64,000 nucleotides of DNA from Aldrovandia affinis (lineage: Eukaryota; Chordata; Actinopteri; Notacanthiformes; Halosauridae), in assembly GCA_029706075.1 (NCBI GenBank), contig JAINUG010000308.1, forward strand, positions 894,083 through 958,082, written 5' to 3'. The number at the start of each line of letters is the position of its first letter. The first letter of the stretch is position 1. The position numbers and the translations under genes are program-made. Shown here piece by piece: positions 1 through 11,824 of the stretch. The notes under the pieces are model-generated. The model saw only the letters and a program-made list of their open reading frames with translations, had not been told where the DNA came from and did not search any database.

Positions 1-262
1 AGGCAAACACCAATAAATATAAAGCCATTCTGAGTGATCAACTTCAGCCTATGGTAAAGCAGCATTTCTATCCGGATGGGAATTGTCTTTTACAGGATGA
101 CAATGCCGCATCCTCAAGTCATGAGTGGTCACGAAATGAGCATGAAAACAATGTAAACAATATGGCATGGCCGTCTCAGTCCAACCCAATTGAACACTTA
201 TGGGAGATTCTGGAGCGGCGCCTGAGACAGCATTTTCCACCACCATCAACAAAACACCAAAA
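1..262 (+). mobile_element. Tc1-like transposase relic (C-terminal third)
   Basis: The frame is open from base 3 and reads like the end of a Tc1/mariner transposase. HFYPDGNCLLQDDNA (about 64-108) matches the second catalytic aspartate block, and NPIEHLWEILERRLRQHFPP (about 184-243) holds the third catalytic acid (E of IEHLWE). A usual transposase is about 340 aa; only about 85 residues lie here because the window edge cuts it. The segment between the two blocks is shortened relative to the family. No terminal inverted repeat is seen to the right, so the copy is probably inactive. Confidence 0.75.
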
Positions 263-308
263 GATGCGTAGCGCTAATCCAAGACGAAGGCGCATGAAGG
301 CCTGTCCT

Positions 309-360
309 CAGTGGCGGATACTGTAATAGGCGAACATAGGCAGTCGCCTAGGGCGGCACG
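309..360 (+). repeat. possible hAT left terminus, unpaired
   Basis: CAGTGGCGG followed by ATAGGCGAA and GCCTAGGGCGGCA resembles the outer end of a family of vertebrate hAT transposons (CAGTGGCGG...GCCTAGGGCGGC). A rough partner, GCGCCACTG, ends at about 3566, but the 8 bases outside the two ends do not match as a target duplication. The identification rests on remembered consensus only. Confidence 0.35.
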
Positions 361-1944
361 CAGGCAAGGGGCGCACGCGCACGCACACAGCCCTCCATAT
401 ATAGACACAGACGCGCGCTCACTTCAGTCTCGCTCATCAGTGCTACGCTAGCATCGGGCAGGCATGGTGTGACTTTTTCGTCCCACTGCTTCTGCTGTCT
501 GTCAGCCTATGCAGTCTCCTAGTCCTCACCTGCTAGAAGTCCGAAGTAGGGGAGGGGTGGAGGTCAATAGCGCCTCTCAAACTCACACTGTACAGTACAA
601 GTCAATCAATTAAATCATAAAATAACATTACAAACAAATGCGCCCCTGCTGTCGTAACACACACAAGCAAATGGAAATAATATCTAAATAGCTACTGATG
701 TACAGCTGCAATTTTGCCTGGTTTAAAATATAATGATGAATATAATGATGAATGAAAACGAGTCTGTACACCACCAAGGTGAAATGGTTTAGTCTCTTGA
801 CCCTGCATTGATGGGCAATCGTTAGTCACACAAACAATCGTGTCACAAACACATTGAGGTAGGCTACGTTGCCAAAATGAGAAGATCAAAGCCTTCGGGA
901 TTTCAGTTTATAAAAAGGAGAAAATAAGAAGAGGAGAAACGGGCCAAAGATAAAGGTAGGCCTATGTGTTATGTCATCTCATCATGAACACTATGTTACT
1001 TTGAAGCAGTCTAGTAAATAATTGTGCTAGCTAGGTATTGCATCAATTGCTATACTAAAGTTAATGCTAGCTAGTAGCTCAAGCATTTAGCTAACATTAC
1101 ACTGGCTATAATGACGCTGAACTTTCTCTAAATACGCCTTTCTTGACTATCATCATGAACATCATTTTATGTGCATTTTTTGGGACAATAATAACAATTC
1201 CTACTAGCTAGTTAACATGCATATAGTCCAGCTAAACTAGCAGCAAAACAGCAGAAGCTATCTTAAGTCTAGTTTGTGCATAAACCACATTGAGCCAGAC
1301 TCAGCCAGTATTGAGAAGGTGCAACTCCGCTGATCTGTTGGTGTTCATTGTGGCCCCCCCCCCAAACTTTTCGTCATGTCCGATGAAGATCAAGCGCCAT
1401 GGCTTGCGAAGAGCACGTTATGAGATTTGCTTTCACTAAAATAAAATGGAGTAGCCTAAGTGTATGTAGGCCTAATTGGTATCATGCGGCAATACTAAAC
1501 TAAATGAAACTAACATGCATGTGTATCCGTTTCCTACAGAGAAAAGCGTTGTATGTGTCCGGGAGGAGGAAGAGGAAATTACATATTGCAGTTGAATTTA
1601 GTTTGTCTTTTCACCAAAGGAACATATATTAAAACGTGTTTATTAACAATATTAACTACGTTTCATTGATGCATTTGTGATACTCCGCATATTGTGACCA
1701 CATGTCCCACATTTTGGCGTGGTGTCCCACGTCCCGGAACTACGGACGTTGTCCCGTTATGATATAATTTTATATAATATATAAAATCATTTTATATATT
1801 ATTTTATTTTATTTTATTATATCCGTTACCCCGCATAAAAATATCACAACCCCTTGTCAATTAACGTTGTTTCAGAATTCTATCCCTGCTATTTTGACTA
1901 TTAGGCTACGGTAATTAAAATATGGACATCAGCAATCGCTTCAT
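361..1944. other. stretch without a recognised gene
   Basis: A CA-rich patch near 370-420 and AT-rich sequence follow (TATATAATATATAAAAT near 1770). Reading frames are short and show no recognisable domain or splice-bounded exon. It may be the interior of a decayed DNA transposon if the end at 309 is real. I see no gene in it. Confidence 0.5.
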
Positions 1945-3187
1945 TATTTTTCATTCGTTATTATTCCTTGTTGTAAGGTTCCTGCTCTCCGGTGCAATCA
2001 TATCCAATCTCTGCAATCGCTCAAGGCATTGCCCCGTGGTACAGCGGCCAATTATGCAGCCTACAATTGATTGTAGTGATTATTGTAATATTTAACATAG
2101 CATAAACCAGTGTGCATATATACATATATAGGCCTATGTATTTAAAAACGCATATCTTACAGAATTATACGGGTGTAGAGACGGCTCTCTCATTCACGTG
2201 TATTGAACCACTCCTGACAAGAGCAAAGCTAAAATACTTTGATCTTCTTAGTTGAATACAGGCTGTATTTAAAATAGTTGTATATTGAACAATTTGCCGT
2301 ATCTGCCCTGCACCAAAGCAGCTATTCCATTTTTTAGATGGCGCCCTGTGGTTGGAGGTATGAACAGTGTGACAACTTACCCGTGACAGATCTGCCCCAC
2401 CCTTCCGAGAGTTATTGGTTTGGTTGATTTTGCCCTTTTTTGTGATTAGTTTGCTTGGCCCAGACTGTACCGTCCCCTTCCACCATCGAACCATATGATT
2501 TACAACACTGTCCACAAGATCAATTTGGTCTATGACTAACTTTTTAGCAGCAGAAATCAGATTAAATTAAACACCGAAACGAATACAATACATCCTAAAT
2601 AAAACAAAGTAAAATATACAGTAATAATAGCAAGAATGTACGGTATATACAGAGGACACGATAAAGCAACAGAATCCTCTGTGATCATTTCAAAATACGT
2701 TGTAGCCTATGCTGTAACTTTAGACACATCAGAAGAGATCTTATAAAACTATTTCAGGACACTTGACCATTCTTTTGAACATAATTCCCATTTGCATTAT
2801 ACTATAAACGTTGACAGCATGTCCTGGATTCAAGATAATTGGAGAATTTCAGGCAATATAACCCAAGAGCGTTGCTCGACTTTAAGCACTATTACTGGGG
2901 CCCAAACCACTTGTACGGAGTGGTTCAATGCACACAAATTAGAACGTCTCTACGCCCGTGTAATTGTGTAAGATACGTGTTTTAAAATAAATATATGTAT
3001 GTATGTATACACACTGGTTTATGTTATGTTGAATATTAAACATTAACTACAATAAAATGTAGGCTGCATAATTGGCTGGTGTATCATGGGGCAATGCCCT
3101 GAGCGATTGCAGAGATTGGATATGATTGCATGGGAGAGGAGGGACCTTACAACGAGGAATAATAACAAACGAAAAATAATGATACAT
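1945..3187. repeat. 1.24 kb element with about 280 bp inverted repeats
   Basis: The segment 1945-2222 is found again, reverse-complemented, at about 2908-3187. Shared landmarks are ATCCAATCTCTGCAATCGCTC, GGCATTGCCCC, CCAATTATGCAGCCTACA, CATAAACCAGTGTG and ATTGAACCACTCC. The arms differ by substitutions and small indels, so the structure is old. The core of about 690 bp has no recognisable protein. The most likely reading is a non-autonomous DNA transposon with long terminal inverted repeats. An old inverted duplication is the alternative. No target duplication was identified. Confidence 0.7.
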
Positions 3188-3605
3188 TTTATGTCAGTAG
3201 AAGTTTGTACTTTATTTAAAATGCAGTAATAGTCAGAATGACAGCGATAGAATTCCAAAACGAGGTTATTTGACACTGGGCGATGATATTCTTCAGCGGG
3301 CTAACAGATATTAGCCTACTTAGTATAGTGATAACATAACAGATACATTGTTTGTGCAGGACAACATCTGCAAAGGCATTAAAGAGGAAAAAGCTGATGA
3401 TCTGAATGGCCATAATGAACTGGACCCTCATCATACCCACAGGTAATGTATTCCTCTTAAACCAATCTCTTTTGCAACTGCACCACAGGTGCACTACAGT
3501 CTCTTGTCACAAAACTACAGAATAGACAAGGACAGGTCTTATAGCGCCTTGTCGTGGATTAGCGCCACTGTCTGCGCATTGTGCTTTAACAACGAAACTA
3601 GAGCC
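3188..3605. other. no gene seen
   Basis: A frame of 92 aa on the - strand (3216-3494) has no recognisable motif and partly overlaps the inverted repeat. I treat this stretch as non-coding. Confidence 0.45.
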
Positions 3606-3756
3606 CCCAGCACTTAGTGTCTAAATGTGCTGTTCTTCTCTGTGTCCCAACATTCCCAGCACTTAGTGTCTAAATGTGCTATTCCTCTTCTGTGTCCCAA
3701 CATTCCCAGCGCTTAGTGTCTAAATGTGCTGTTCTTCTTCTGTGTCCCAACATTCC
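3606..3756 (+). repeat. 49 bp minisatellite, three units
   Basis: Three head-to-tail copies of a unit of about 49-50 bp, each beginning CCCAGCACTTAGTGTCTAAA and ending TGTGTCCCAACATT. The copies differ at only a few positions. The array abuts the LINE 3' end that follows and may be part of that element's 3' untranslated region. Confidence 0.85.
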
Positions 3757-3935
3757 GAGGTGTTCAGCTTGGTCGCCTTTTGAGGGGTCAGTGAATAATT
3801 TGGCAGTTTTTCCTACATTGGCTCAACTAGGTTTTTTTAATTCCCTCTGGAAATTGTCCACAGTGAAGCGACGTGTGACAACTTCACTTAAAAGTGGTGC
3901 TACACTAAATATAGATTGGTTGGTTGATTGATTGT
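3757..3935 (+). mobile_element. LINE 3' end, 5'-truncated, (GATT)-type tail
   Basis: The sequence parallels the 3' end of the LINE at 44111-46677: GGGGTCAGTGAATAATTT against GGGGTCAGGGAATAATTT, then TTCCCTCTGGAAA, GTGTGACAAC and a tail of GATTGGTTGGTTGATTGATT. It is therefore a strongly 5'-truncated copy of the same L2/CR1-type family in the + orientation. No coding sequence remains. Confidence 0.75.
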
Positions 3936-4971
3936 CTGTTATGCCTTGTTCCAAATAACTGTCACATACAGTATACTGATGCATTCACAAATAATGTATT
4001 AATATAAGACTGAGTGTGTGTAGTGATGAAACAGATGAAACTGTGGACAGACAAGCAGACAGCAGGGAAGACGATAATCAAGAGAGAGGGAAGGGCTGGC
4101 TGTGCAGAACAAAACCTGCCATTCTTAATGGAATCAGATCTTTCAACCGTGGGCTGGAAATGAAGAGTCGTCTCTGAACCACCACTCCGCAATAAGAGTG
4201 ACTGAGCTGACTCTTTGAGAACGTCAGCGCCCTGTCTTTTCTGCGTCCTGTAACAAGCACCCCTCTTCTTCCTGGGTCGCTGGAGGGCTTTAGAAAGCAA
4301 CCAAACATGAATTTTGCTCACTTTTTGGAATCACTGTAGGGCTGTATCTTAATGTGCCACACTGGCTCTTGAGTAGACAAAAAGCTTTTGTTTTTCGCAC
4401 AATTTAATGAGGGATGTTACTTTAAATGGAATTATAAATGAGCATTTAGAATGCACAGAGTTTGCCATCGCATTGCTAGTGGGGTGAAGGACTGACCCAT
4501 TAAAAGAAGAATGTGATATTACGCAATGGGATTTTTGCTTGTTTGTTTGTTTAGACTATTAGACGCTGCTTATCTTGCAATTGATGATGAGCAGCTGGCA
4601 AAAAGCATGGTTTTGAAATTACAATTAACCCATATTATGTGTTGACAACTTTCACAATTTAACACAGCACGGGTTCAACATGATAACATGGTCTTTTGTG
4701 ATGGCAAAACTAGCTGCAGTACACATTTCACAAAGTAGGCTACCGTATGAAGTGAAAAATGAGCATTCAACAACAAGAGCATGAAGCTTACTTGGTGCTG
4801 CAAACCTAAAGCTTTCTATACTCCTAATTTTGTGAAAATGTGCTGAATAGAACTAATGAAAATGGTTACACATAAATAAAGACTGGTGATTAGATCAAAT
4901 TAATTAAAAGCACACTGATGAGAAGGGCGCGCTGGTGAATACATCGATGTAATATTATCCAATTTCAATTG
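3936..4971. other. no gene seen
   Basis: Unique-looking sequence between the LINE tail and the gypsy element. Frames of 119 and 76 aa on the - strand (3962-4321) overlap each other and show no domain. The last five bases, AATTG at 4967-4971, are the target duplication of the gypsy insertion. Confidence 0.5.
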
Positions 4972-5565
4972 TGTCATGGTTGTTCCCCTGACTTACCACC
5001 AGAGGGCGGTGTTGCGCCTTTCTGGTAGGAGGGGCGGAGCAAATCAATCACCATTTCCTCACTATTTAAACCTCAGCTGTTTTCCGGTTCTTTGCGAAAT
5101 CGTAAGCCTTCATTACGATTTAGCCAGTAAAGGTTGTAGCGTCTTTTTAAAGATACTACTACGAAGCACGTTCTTTAGTATTTAGAAATATCCTTTAGCA
5201 AATGTAGGATCTTTTTGTTACCTGTTTTTGGACACTCACTCGCTCCTCCTGAGTTAGTTGTGTTTCGGTCAACACAGTCTGTGGACTGTGTTCTCAGGTC
5301 TTATTTTCTTCGCTGGTTATTGGGCTCTTCTAGCCGATTATCGTTTCATTCAAACACCCGGTGTTGGTGGTTTATTTATTCCTTTGTTTGTGTCTTTGTG
5401 GCACCTAGTCACCCGTTGGGTGATATTTTCGGTTTCCCCCTTTTGTTATTGTTTTTCCTATTCTCTGTTATTCAGAGTTTGTGGTTAAGCTGTAAAGTTA
5501 CAGTTTAACTTATCGATACCCCCGGGGTTCTGCGATTGGCACCAATCCCTAAACCCACCATAACA
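4972..5565 (+). repeat. gypsy 5' LTR
   Basis: It begins TGTCATGG and ends CCATAACA (TG...CA). It is 594 bp long and shares nearly all its length with 13819-14392. A TATA-like TATTTAAA lies near 5064, downstream of which transcription would be expected to start. The main difference from the 3' LTR is about 21 extra bases near 5310-5333. Confidence 0.92.
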
Positions 5566-5578
5566 GTACGATTTCGCC

Positions 5579-6540
5579 ATGAATACGGCGTCAGCTGACC
5601 CTCGTGGTATCGAACAAATGGCAGAGTTGCAAAGCCGAGAAATGGAGAGACAGAGATCAACCATTGAAATTTTATTAAAGCAACAACGAGTCATGCAAGA
5701 CAACCAGGCTAGTATGGTCTCGTCTGTTCAAAGACTGGAGGGCTTGATCCAGACACTGATCGACGGTCGTCCCCAGCCTGCGGTAGGATTCGCCGGTCCT
5801 AATCCGGTCGTCACTCCTCGTTGGGGTACACCTGTGGGAGAGGGATTACGAGAGGCAAAGGTTCAGCTTCCTCCTCGTTTTAGTGGCGAGTCCGGTAAAT
5901 GTCGGGTTTTTTTAGCACAGTGCCAAATCGTATTTCAGACTCAGCCATCTAGATATAGCTCAGAAGAGTCGCGAGTGGCACTCGTGCTATCATTGTTATC
6001 GGGGCAGCCCTCGAGTGGGCAGTACCTCTTATTCGTTCTCAAGCACCGGTATTGGCAGACTGGGGTTAATGAGTAGAATGGAGTTGGTTTTTGACCACGA
6101 ACTTCACGACAGCGAGTCTGCGACTAAATTGACGCGCATGCGCCAGGGTAACCAAAGCGTGGCGGAATTCTCTATTTCGTTCCGTACTCTCGCGGGAGTT
6201 ACAGGTTGGCCTGAGAATCCTCTCATAACGTGTTTTACTAACGCGCTATCTGATCGGTGCGAGACGCTCTAGCTACGATTGGCATCCCGATTCACTTGAT
6301 GAACTTATTACCACTGCTATACGGATCGATAATCGTATTAGGAACGCCAGCGCAGAGAGGGGGAACAGGGAGTTCCGGGTGACTACGAAAGGGTTCTTAC
6401 CTCAGTTTCCTAGACGTCTGGGCAAAGCAGACGAACCCATGGAAGTTGACAGTGCTAGTTTTCGGGCTCCGGCCAGAGGGGATTGGAACGGTTGCCGGTA
6501 CTGTCGACAGAGGGGTCACATTATTCAAGATTGTCCCAAA
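5579..6540 (+). pseudogene. gypsy gag region
   Basis: Starts just after the 5' LTR. An N-terminal helical stretch precedes a gag core of the Ty3 type (KVQLPPRFSGESGKCRVFLAQ at about residues 95-115, followed by the RQGNQSVAEFSISFRTLA stretch). A CCHC zinc knuckle, [14 protein letters not shown], lies at about 6494-6535. This part would encode the particle protein. It is fossil sequence in which the frame is not continuous. Confidence 0.8.
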
Positions 6541-6599
6541 CTGAAGGGAAACGAATAGCCTCACTATCGGGCCGGAAGCTGGTAGTGAGACATCAGTCC

Positions 6600-8283
6600 T
6601 CTTTCTTCCGTACCTTCATTCCTGTTGAACTATCCTGGGGGAGACAAAACATTAAAATAAACGCATTTCTTGATTCAGGAGCTGTTGATTGTTTTGTGGA
6701 CTCCGGGTGGGCTAAAAGAATTCACTTACCTGTTCGGGTTCTTTCACAATCTTGTGGTGTTACCGCTCTTGATGGCCGTCCGCTGGGTTCCGGTCGCATT
6801 AAGGAATCCACGGAGACTGTAAACATGCGGATCGCTTACGGCGAGCACACAGAACAAATAAAGTTTTTTTTGGTCGAGTCGCCTACGTACCCATTAGTTC
6901 TCGGACACTCCTGGTTGATTAAACATAAACCACAGGTCAACTGGGGCAGTCATAAAAACCCTATTGTTCAATGGGGGAATCAATGTTTCTTTGGGTGCTT
7001 ACCGTCTATTCAGTCATCGCCCGGGGTCGGTCGGTCTAAAAATCCCGAGACTGATTCGGAGACCGACGAATCAGAGCTCTCTTCACCCAAACATACTCAC
7101 TCATCCGTACACTCCAATGAGACGGAGAAAGAACTCGAATGGGATCCTCAGTGTGATTGGGGAGTCCCACTGGAGGAGTCCACGGCCGAGGAGATTAGTG
7201 ACCTGGAATCCTTATCTTTTGATTCTTTAGAGGCAGACATGCCGTCTACGGACGATGAGCCCAATTTGTCACGAGTTCCTAAAAGATCGGTTAGCTACTC
7301 CAGTTCCGATTCCCATAAAAAATTCCGACCTGACACCATTGAGCACGAGTTTCCAAAAGATCAGGAGGGAATGGAACTCATGAGTGCGGAATGTTACTCG
7401 CTACCTCCCGGCATTCCAAAGACTTATTCAGATCTTAGCGAGGTGTTTAGTAAGCAAAGGGCTACTAAGCTACCTCCGCACCGGCCTTATGATTGCGCTA
7501 TTGAGCTTCACCCAGGCACAGTTCCCCCACGTGGATCCCTATATTCACTATCTGTACCTGAGAGTGCGGCTATGAAGAGATACATTTCGGAATCTCTAAC
7601 TAATGGTTTTATCAGGCCATCCACGTCTCCTGCTGGGGCGGGGTTCTTTTTTGTCGGAAAAAAGGATGGGGATTACGACCGTGTATCGATTACAGAGGGT
7701 TAAATAATATTACCATAAAGAATCGTTATCCTCTTCCACTTATGAACTCCGCGTTTGAACGTCTCCAAGGAGCGTCTATTTTTTCCAAGTTGGACCTTCG
7801 CAACGCATATAATTTGGTTCGCATCCGTCAGGGTGATGAGTGGAAAACAGCATTTAATACGCACAATGGTCATTACGAATACCTGGTTATGCCATTCGGC
7901 CTCACGTGCGCGCCGGCTGTCTTCCAGGCGTTTGTTAATGACGTACTCAGAGAGATGTTGGAGAAATCGGTGTTCGTTTATCTTGACGACATTTTGATTT
8001 TCTCCAATTCTCTCTCTGAGCACGTGAAACACGTCAGACAGGTATTAAAATGCTTGTTAGAAGCCCAATTATTTGTTAAAGCAGAGAAATGTGTGTTTCA
8101 CGTACCTTCAGTTTCCTTTCTAGGATTCATTGTCGCAGAGGGCAGGATCCAAATGGACCCCAATAAAGTGACTGCGGTCAAGGATTGGCCTGCTCCGGTC
8201 TCTGTAAAACAGGTGCAGCGTTTTTTGGGGTTTGCAAATTTTTATAGACGGTTTATCCGCAATTTTAGTTCAGTGGTCGCGCC
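6600..8283 (+). pseudogene. gypsy protease and reverse transcriptase region
   Basis: An aspartic protease signature ([14 protein letters not shown], about 6659-6700) lies at the 5' part, followed by a long acidic linker. The reverse transcriptase follows, with FVGKKDG, the [14 protein letters not shown] block, [13 protein letters not shown] and the catalytic VYLDDIL at about 7978-7997, then the connection [12 protein letters not shown]. The hAT insertion begins right after it, at 8284. The region is broken. Confidence 0.88.
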
Positions 8284-8320
8284 CAGGGCTTAATTTGTGC
8301 CGGATCCTGCCGGAACAGGA

Positions 8321-8383
8321 TCCGGGACCTCTCGGGTTTTGACTGCCTGTGTTCCGGTACCTATTTGTGAGGATCCGGTACCT
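8321..8383 (+). repeat. hAT subterminal motifs, left cluster
   Basis: Three copies of TCCGGNACCT lie at 8321-8330, 8353-8362 and 8374-8383. Two more lie near the right end (11762-11771, 11815-11824), in the same orientation. Repeated short motifs near hAT ends often bind transposase; that role is inferred here. Confidence 0.7.
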
Positions 8384-8676
8384 CTCGTGGTAGAAAAACA
8401 AAAATGATAACATAAAATAAAATACAAATATATATTTTAATTTACAGACCCATTATCAAGTAATTTCACGTTCTTTATTAGTTTCGATTTAGTCTTTAAA
8501 AGTCGGGAGATCTAACTGTTGGGTGTAACGTTAAAGCGAGTGCACTGAGCGAAAAGCTTGCTGGGTAATTAGACCCCGCATGTCACACGTGTAGCCTACA
8601 CAGTCAAAAAAATTGACAAAACTTGCTGCAGATTGCTGAGCAGAGAGGATCAGAAGTGAGCAACAGCAAAGAAAAA

Positions 8677-11151
8677 ATGTCAAAAAGACAGTTAAACTTG
8701 CTATCCTTTTTCCAAAAAAAGGAAGAGTCGCATGATGCTTCTAAACGAGTCAGATGTCGTCGACTACAGACGAGAGTGGTTGCAGCGGTAATGCTAACGA
8801 GCAAGAGCGGGAGCAGGAGCAGCTACAGCAGGAGGCTAACGTTAGCCCAGCAGCAACTAGCCAGGTTCACCGACAGCCGGTCGAGCCGGAGCAGGAGACG
8901 GGTACCGCGGCAGCAGCTAGCCACGTTCACCGACAGCCAGAGCAGGAGGCGGCGGCGTGTTCCGCGGCAGCAGCTGGACAGGTTCAACAGCGGGAGGAGG
9001 TACACCGTAAGTCAGATTCGGAGGGAGAGGAGAGTGCTTTCAGGCTGAAAGCACTCTCCTCTCCCTCCGAATCTGACTTACGGTGTACCTCCTCCAGCGG
9101 AGAAGAGTGCGGGACGTCTAGCGATAGATCAGGGATGGGACGCACAACTATTTGGACAGCAGCTCAGTTCAAGGTTAAGCAGACCTACTACCCTGGCTTG
9201 TAATGGAAAATTCAAGTTTGGGCTGCACAACATGTAAGGCGGTGGGGTCTTTGGGGCCAGAAAAGACAGGGGGGATGAAACTAGCAAAGGAATGGGTCTC
9301 ATGTACAGTAACCTCGTCTGCTTCGGATGTTAAAAAACAGCAACGGGCACTCAGAAAAAAAGTATTTGAACATGCCCGGACCAAGGGTCATTTAGCAGCA
9401 GCAGGCATTCTTGATAGGGCGAAAGGAGAAACCTTAGTACAGGCTATAGTTAATAGTCAGTCAGAACAAATAGCCACTACATCTCGCGTATTTCGCACGG
9501 CGTACAAGGAGGCTAAACGCCACAGGCCCCAAATGGCTTTGAACATGAGATCGATTGCCAAGAGTTAAATGGACTTGATATGGGGAGAATTCTACATTCA
9601 AATGTTGCGTGTGCAAATATACAGAAACATATTTCAGCAGAAATGAAAAGAAAACTGTTTGAAAAAATAGTACAGTGTGTACCCAAACTCAGTCTAATGC
9701 TGGATGAGGCAACCAGTTTAAACAAAAAGAGTTCCTTGATCATATACCTCAGAGCTCAGTTGCCTGATATGGACAAGCCTACAAACATTTTTACTGAACT
9801 CGTAGAGCTAGATGATCTAACTGCTGAAGGAATTGTCCGTCATCTATTATCTGCTCTGGAGCGCCTGCATTTGACGACGGAATTTCTCTCTAAAACCCTC
9901 ATTGGAGTAACGTGTGATGGCGCTTCTGTCATGTTAGGGCGTAAAAGCGGAGTAGCAAGTAGGCTCCAGGCCATTTTCCCTAACATTACTGTTTGGCACT
10001 GCTCAGCCCATAGGCTTGAGCTCGCAGCGGCGACGAGTGAAAGAGATGGGCGCTATAAATCATTTTAAAATATTGATGGACAAGCTATATGCAATTTATA
10101 GCACCGAATGGAGCTGAGAGAGTCTGCAGAGAGCTTAGATGTCCAGCTATGCAAAATCGGTCGAATATTAGATACTAGGTGGGTGGCATCAAGTTTTAGA
10201 ACAGTCGAAGCAGTGTGGAAGAACTACCCAGCACTTTACAAACATTTTAACACGGCATCAGAGGATCCCTCCTGTGATGGCATTACCAAACAAACATACA
10301 GTGGACTTGCTATGCGCATATCTTCCCATGCGTTTGTGAACAACCTAGGCCTCATGGGCGATGCATTGCAAGAATTATCCGAACTGTCACTCGAACTTCA
10401 AAAAGAGATGGCACCATCATTTCGGCACACAGGGCAGTTTGTAGGGAAATCAGAGTATTTGAGGCCATGTCGGAGCGGCCAGGCGCTACACTGAACTCAG
10501 CCAGCGGGGAATTGAGGAAACTCTTTTCCAGGCGTCACACTGAACGTAGGAAAACCCAGCGACAAAACACTTAACCAGAGGCAGTTTTTCCTAAGTGTGG
10601 CTAAGAACTTGGAGGACCGTTTGTTGTCTCAAGGGGGGCGGTTGCCCGATAAAACTGGATACAACAAGTTTATTGAGGAGTTGAAGGTGCTTTACGCACA
10701 GTACTGGCCCGAGAACGCAGGTGCGATGTATGGAGAGACTGAGGTTGAATCGCTGTGTCAGCGCTTTGACATTGACAGCCCGCGCGCAGTCATACGGGCC
10801 TACAGAGAGTACAGAGACTCAGATGGAAAAGACATCCCTGATGCACTGAAGGAGCTATTTGTTGCGGTCAATAGCATTCCTATAGCAAGTGCTGAGTGTG
10901 AGCGTGGATTTTCTCAAATGAACTTGATTTGCACTTCGACCCGTGCCAGTTTGCACACATCCACCATATCATCTTTACTCTTTCTGAATCTTGTTGGACC
11001 CCCCCTGGCCAAATTCAATCCAGTACCTTACGTAAGGTCGTGGGTGGCCAAAGGACACAGAACTGCCACAGACTTACGCAGCAAAACCCGAAACAGGGAG
11101 GAGGAGGAGAATCTGGACATGGCTGTGATGTGGGGTGTTTTGGACCACTAG
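8677..11151 (+). pseudogene. hAT transposase, TTF-zinc-finger type, degraded
   Basis: The start MSKRQLNLLSFFQKK at 8677 resembles N-termini of hAT-derived proteins of the KIAA1586/ZMYM6-like type. A TTF-like zinc-binding segment follows (CTTCKAVGSL ... EWVSC, 9224-9306). The RNase-H-like catalytic core lies at 9580-10494: LSLMLDEATS holds the first aspartate, GVTCDGASVML the second, and VWHCSAHRLELA is a typical hAT block. The C-terminal dimerisation region is at 10597-11151 (IPIASAECERGFSQMNLI, LLFLNLVGPP). The reading frame changes several times (near 9200, 9570, 10070 and 10500), so no intact transposase is made from this copy. The 103 bp palindrome at 8993-9095 interrupts the N-terminal part. 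Confidence 0.85.
8993..9095. repeat. 103 bp perfect palindrome
   Basis: Arms 8993-9043 and 9045-9095 are exact reverse complements over 51 bp, around one central G at 9044. It lies within the hAT N-terminal coding region. The second arm reads on in the frame SPSESDLRCTSSSGEE, so one arm is probably ancestral coding sequence and the other an inverted copy of it. Confidence 0.97.
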
Positions 11152-11310
11152 ATAAGGTAAGCATTTGTCTATTAATAGGCCGCCGTGCCAATCTTGAAAT
11201 AATATTGGAATTTTAGAAAACTTTTTGTGATTCGTTATTATGAACTGTTGCAAATTATTATTATTGTTTTGTTAGACCTGTTGAGCATTGAATTGCTGAC
11301 TGCAAGTGCT

Positions 11311-11725
11311 GTAAGCCCCACAGTTAAGCATGTGGTGATGTGGGCATTTGCGTAGTAACCCAAAAAAATCTTAAATTATTGCCATAACACTGATATCATG
11401 CAAATTATTTTTAAATTGAGGCCGGTAAGCCCCACAGTTAAACTTGGTGATGTGGGCATTTGCGTGTGTTGTGCAGAGGAGCCTAAATAATCGTAAATTA
11501 TTGCCAGAACATTATATCATGCAAATTCTTTGAAATTGAAGCCTGTAAGCCCCACAGCTAAACATTTGGTGACGTGGGCATCATGTGGTGATGTGGGCAT
11601 TTGCGTGTGTTGTGCAGAGGAGCCTAAAATAATCGTAAATTATTTGCAGAACATTTATATCATGCACATTATTTGAAATTGAGGCATGTAAGCCCCACAG
11701 CATAGTAAGTGGGTATTTGCGTACA
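11311..11725 (+). repeat. tandem array inside the hAT 3' region
   Basis: The phrase GTAAGCCCCACAG recurs at 11311, 11425, 11545 and 11688, followed each time by GTGATGTGGGCATTTGCGT-like text and, in the full units, by ATCATGCAAATT. This gives three full units of 114-143 bp and a partial fourth. The third unit carries a local duplication of the GTGATGTGGGCAT stretch. Confidence 0.9.
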
Positions 11726-11761
11726 TGACATGTTGTTTTCAGCACCGTGTTCTATATGTGT

Positions 11762-11824
11762 TCCGGGACCTGCGTCCGCCACGTCATCCCTCCGGTCTCA
11801 TATGCACTTTGCGTTCCGGCACCT
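11762..11824 (+). repeat. hAT subterminal motifs, right cluster
   Basis: TCCGGGACCT at 11762-11771 and TCCGGCACCT at 11815-11824 repeat the motif of the left end in direct rather than inverted orientation. A weaker TCCGGTCTCA lies at 11791. Confidence 0.65.

Noticed and set aside
2165-2515. 116-codon - strand protein
   Set aside because: It straddles the inner edge of the inverted repeat, shows no domain and has no splice or promoter support.
309-3566. One 3.2 kb hAT element from CAGTGGCGG to CGCCACTG
   Set aside because: The outer 8 bp differ (CCTGTCCT and TCTGCGCA) and no hAT protein lies between.
3606-3756. CRISPR-like array
   Set aside because: The units are contiguous with no unique spacers and the host is a vertebrate; it is a minisatellite.
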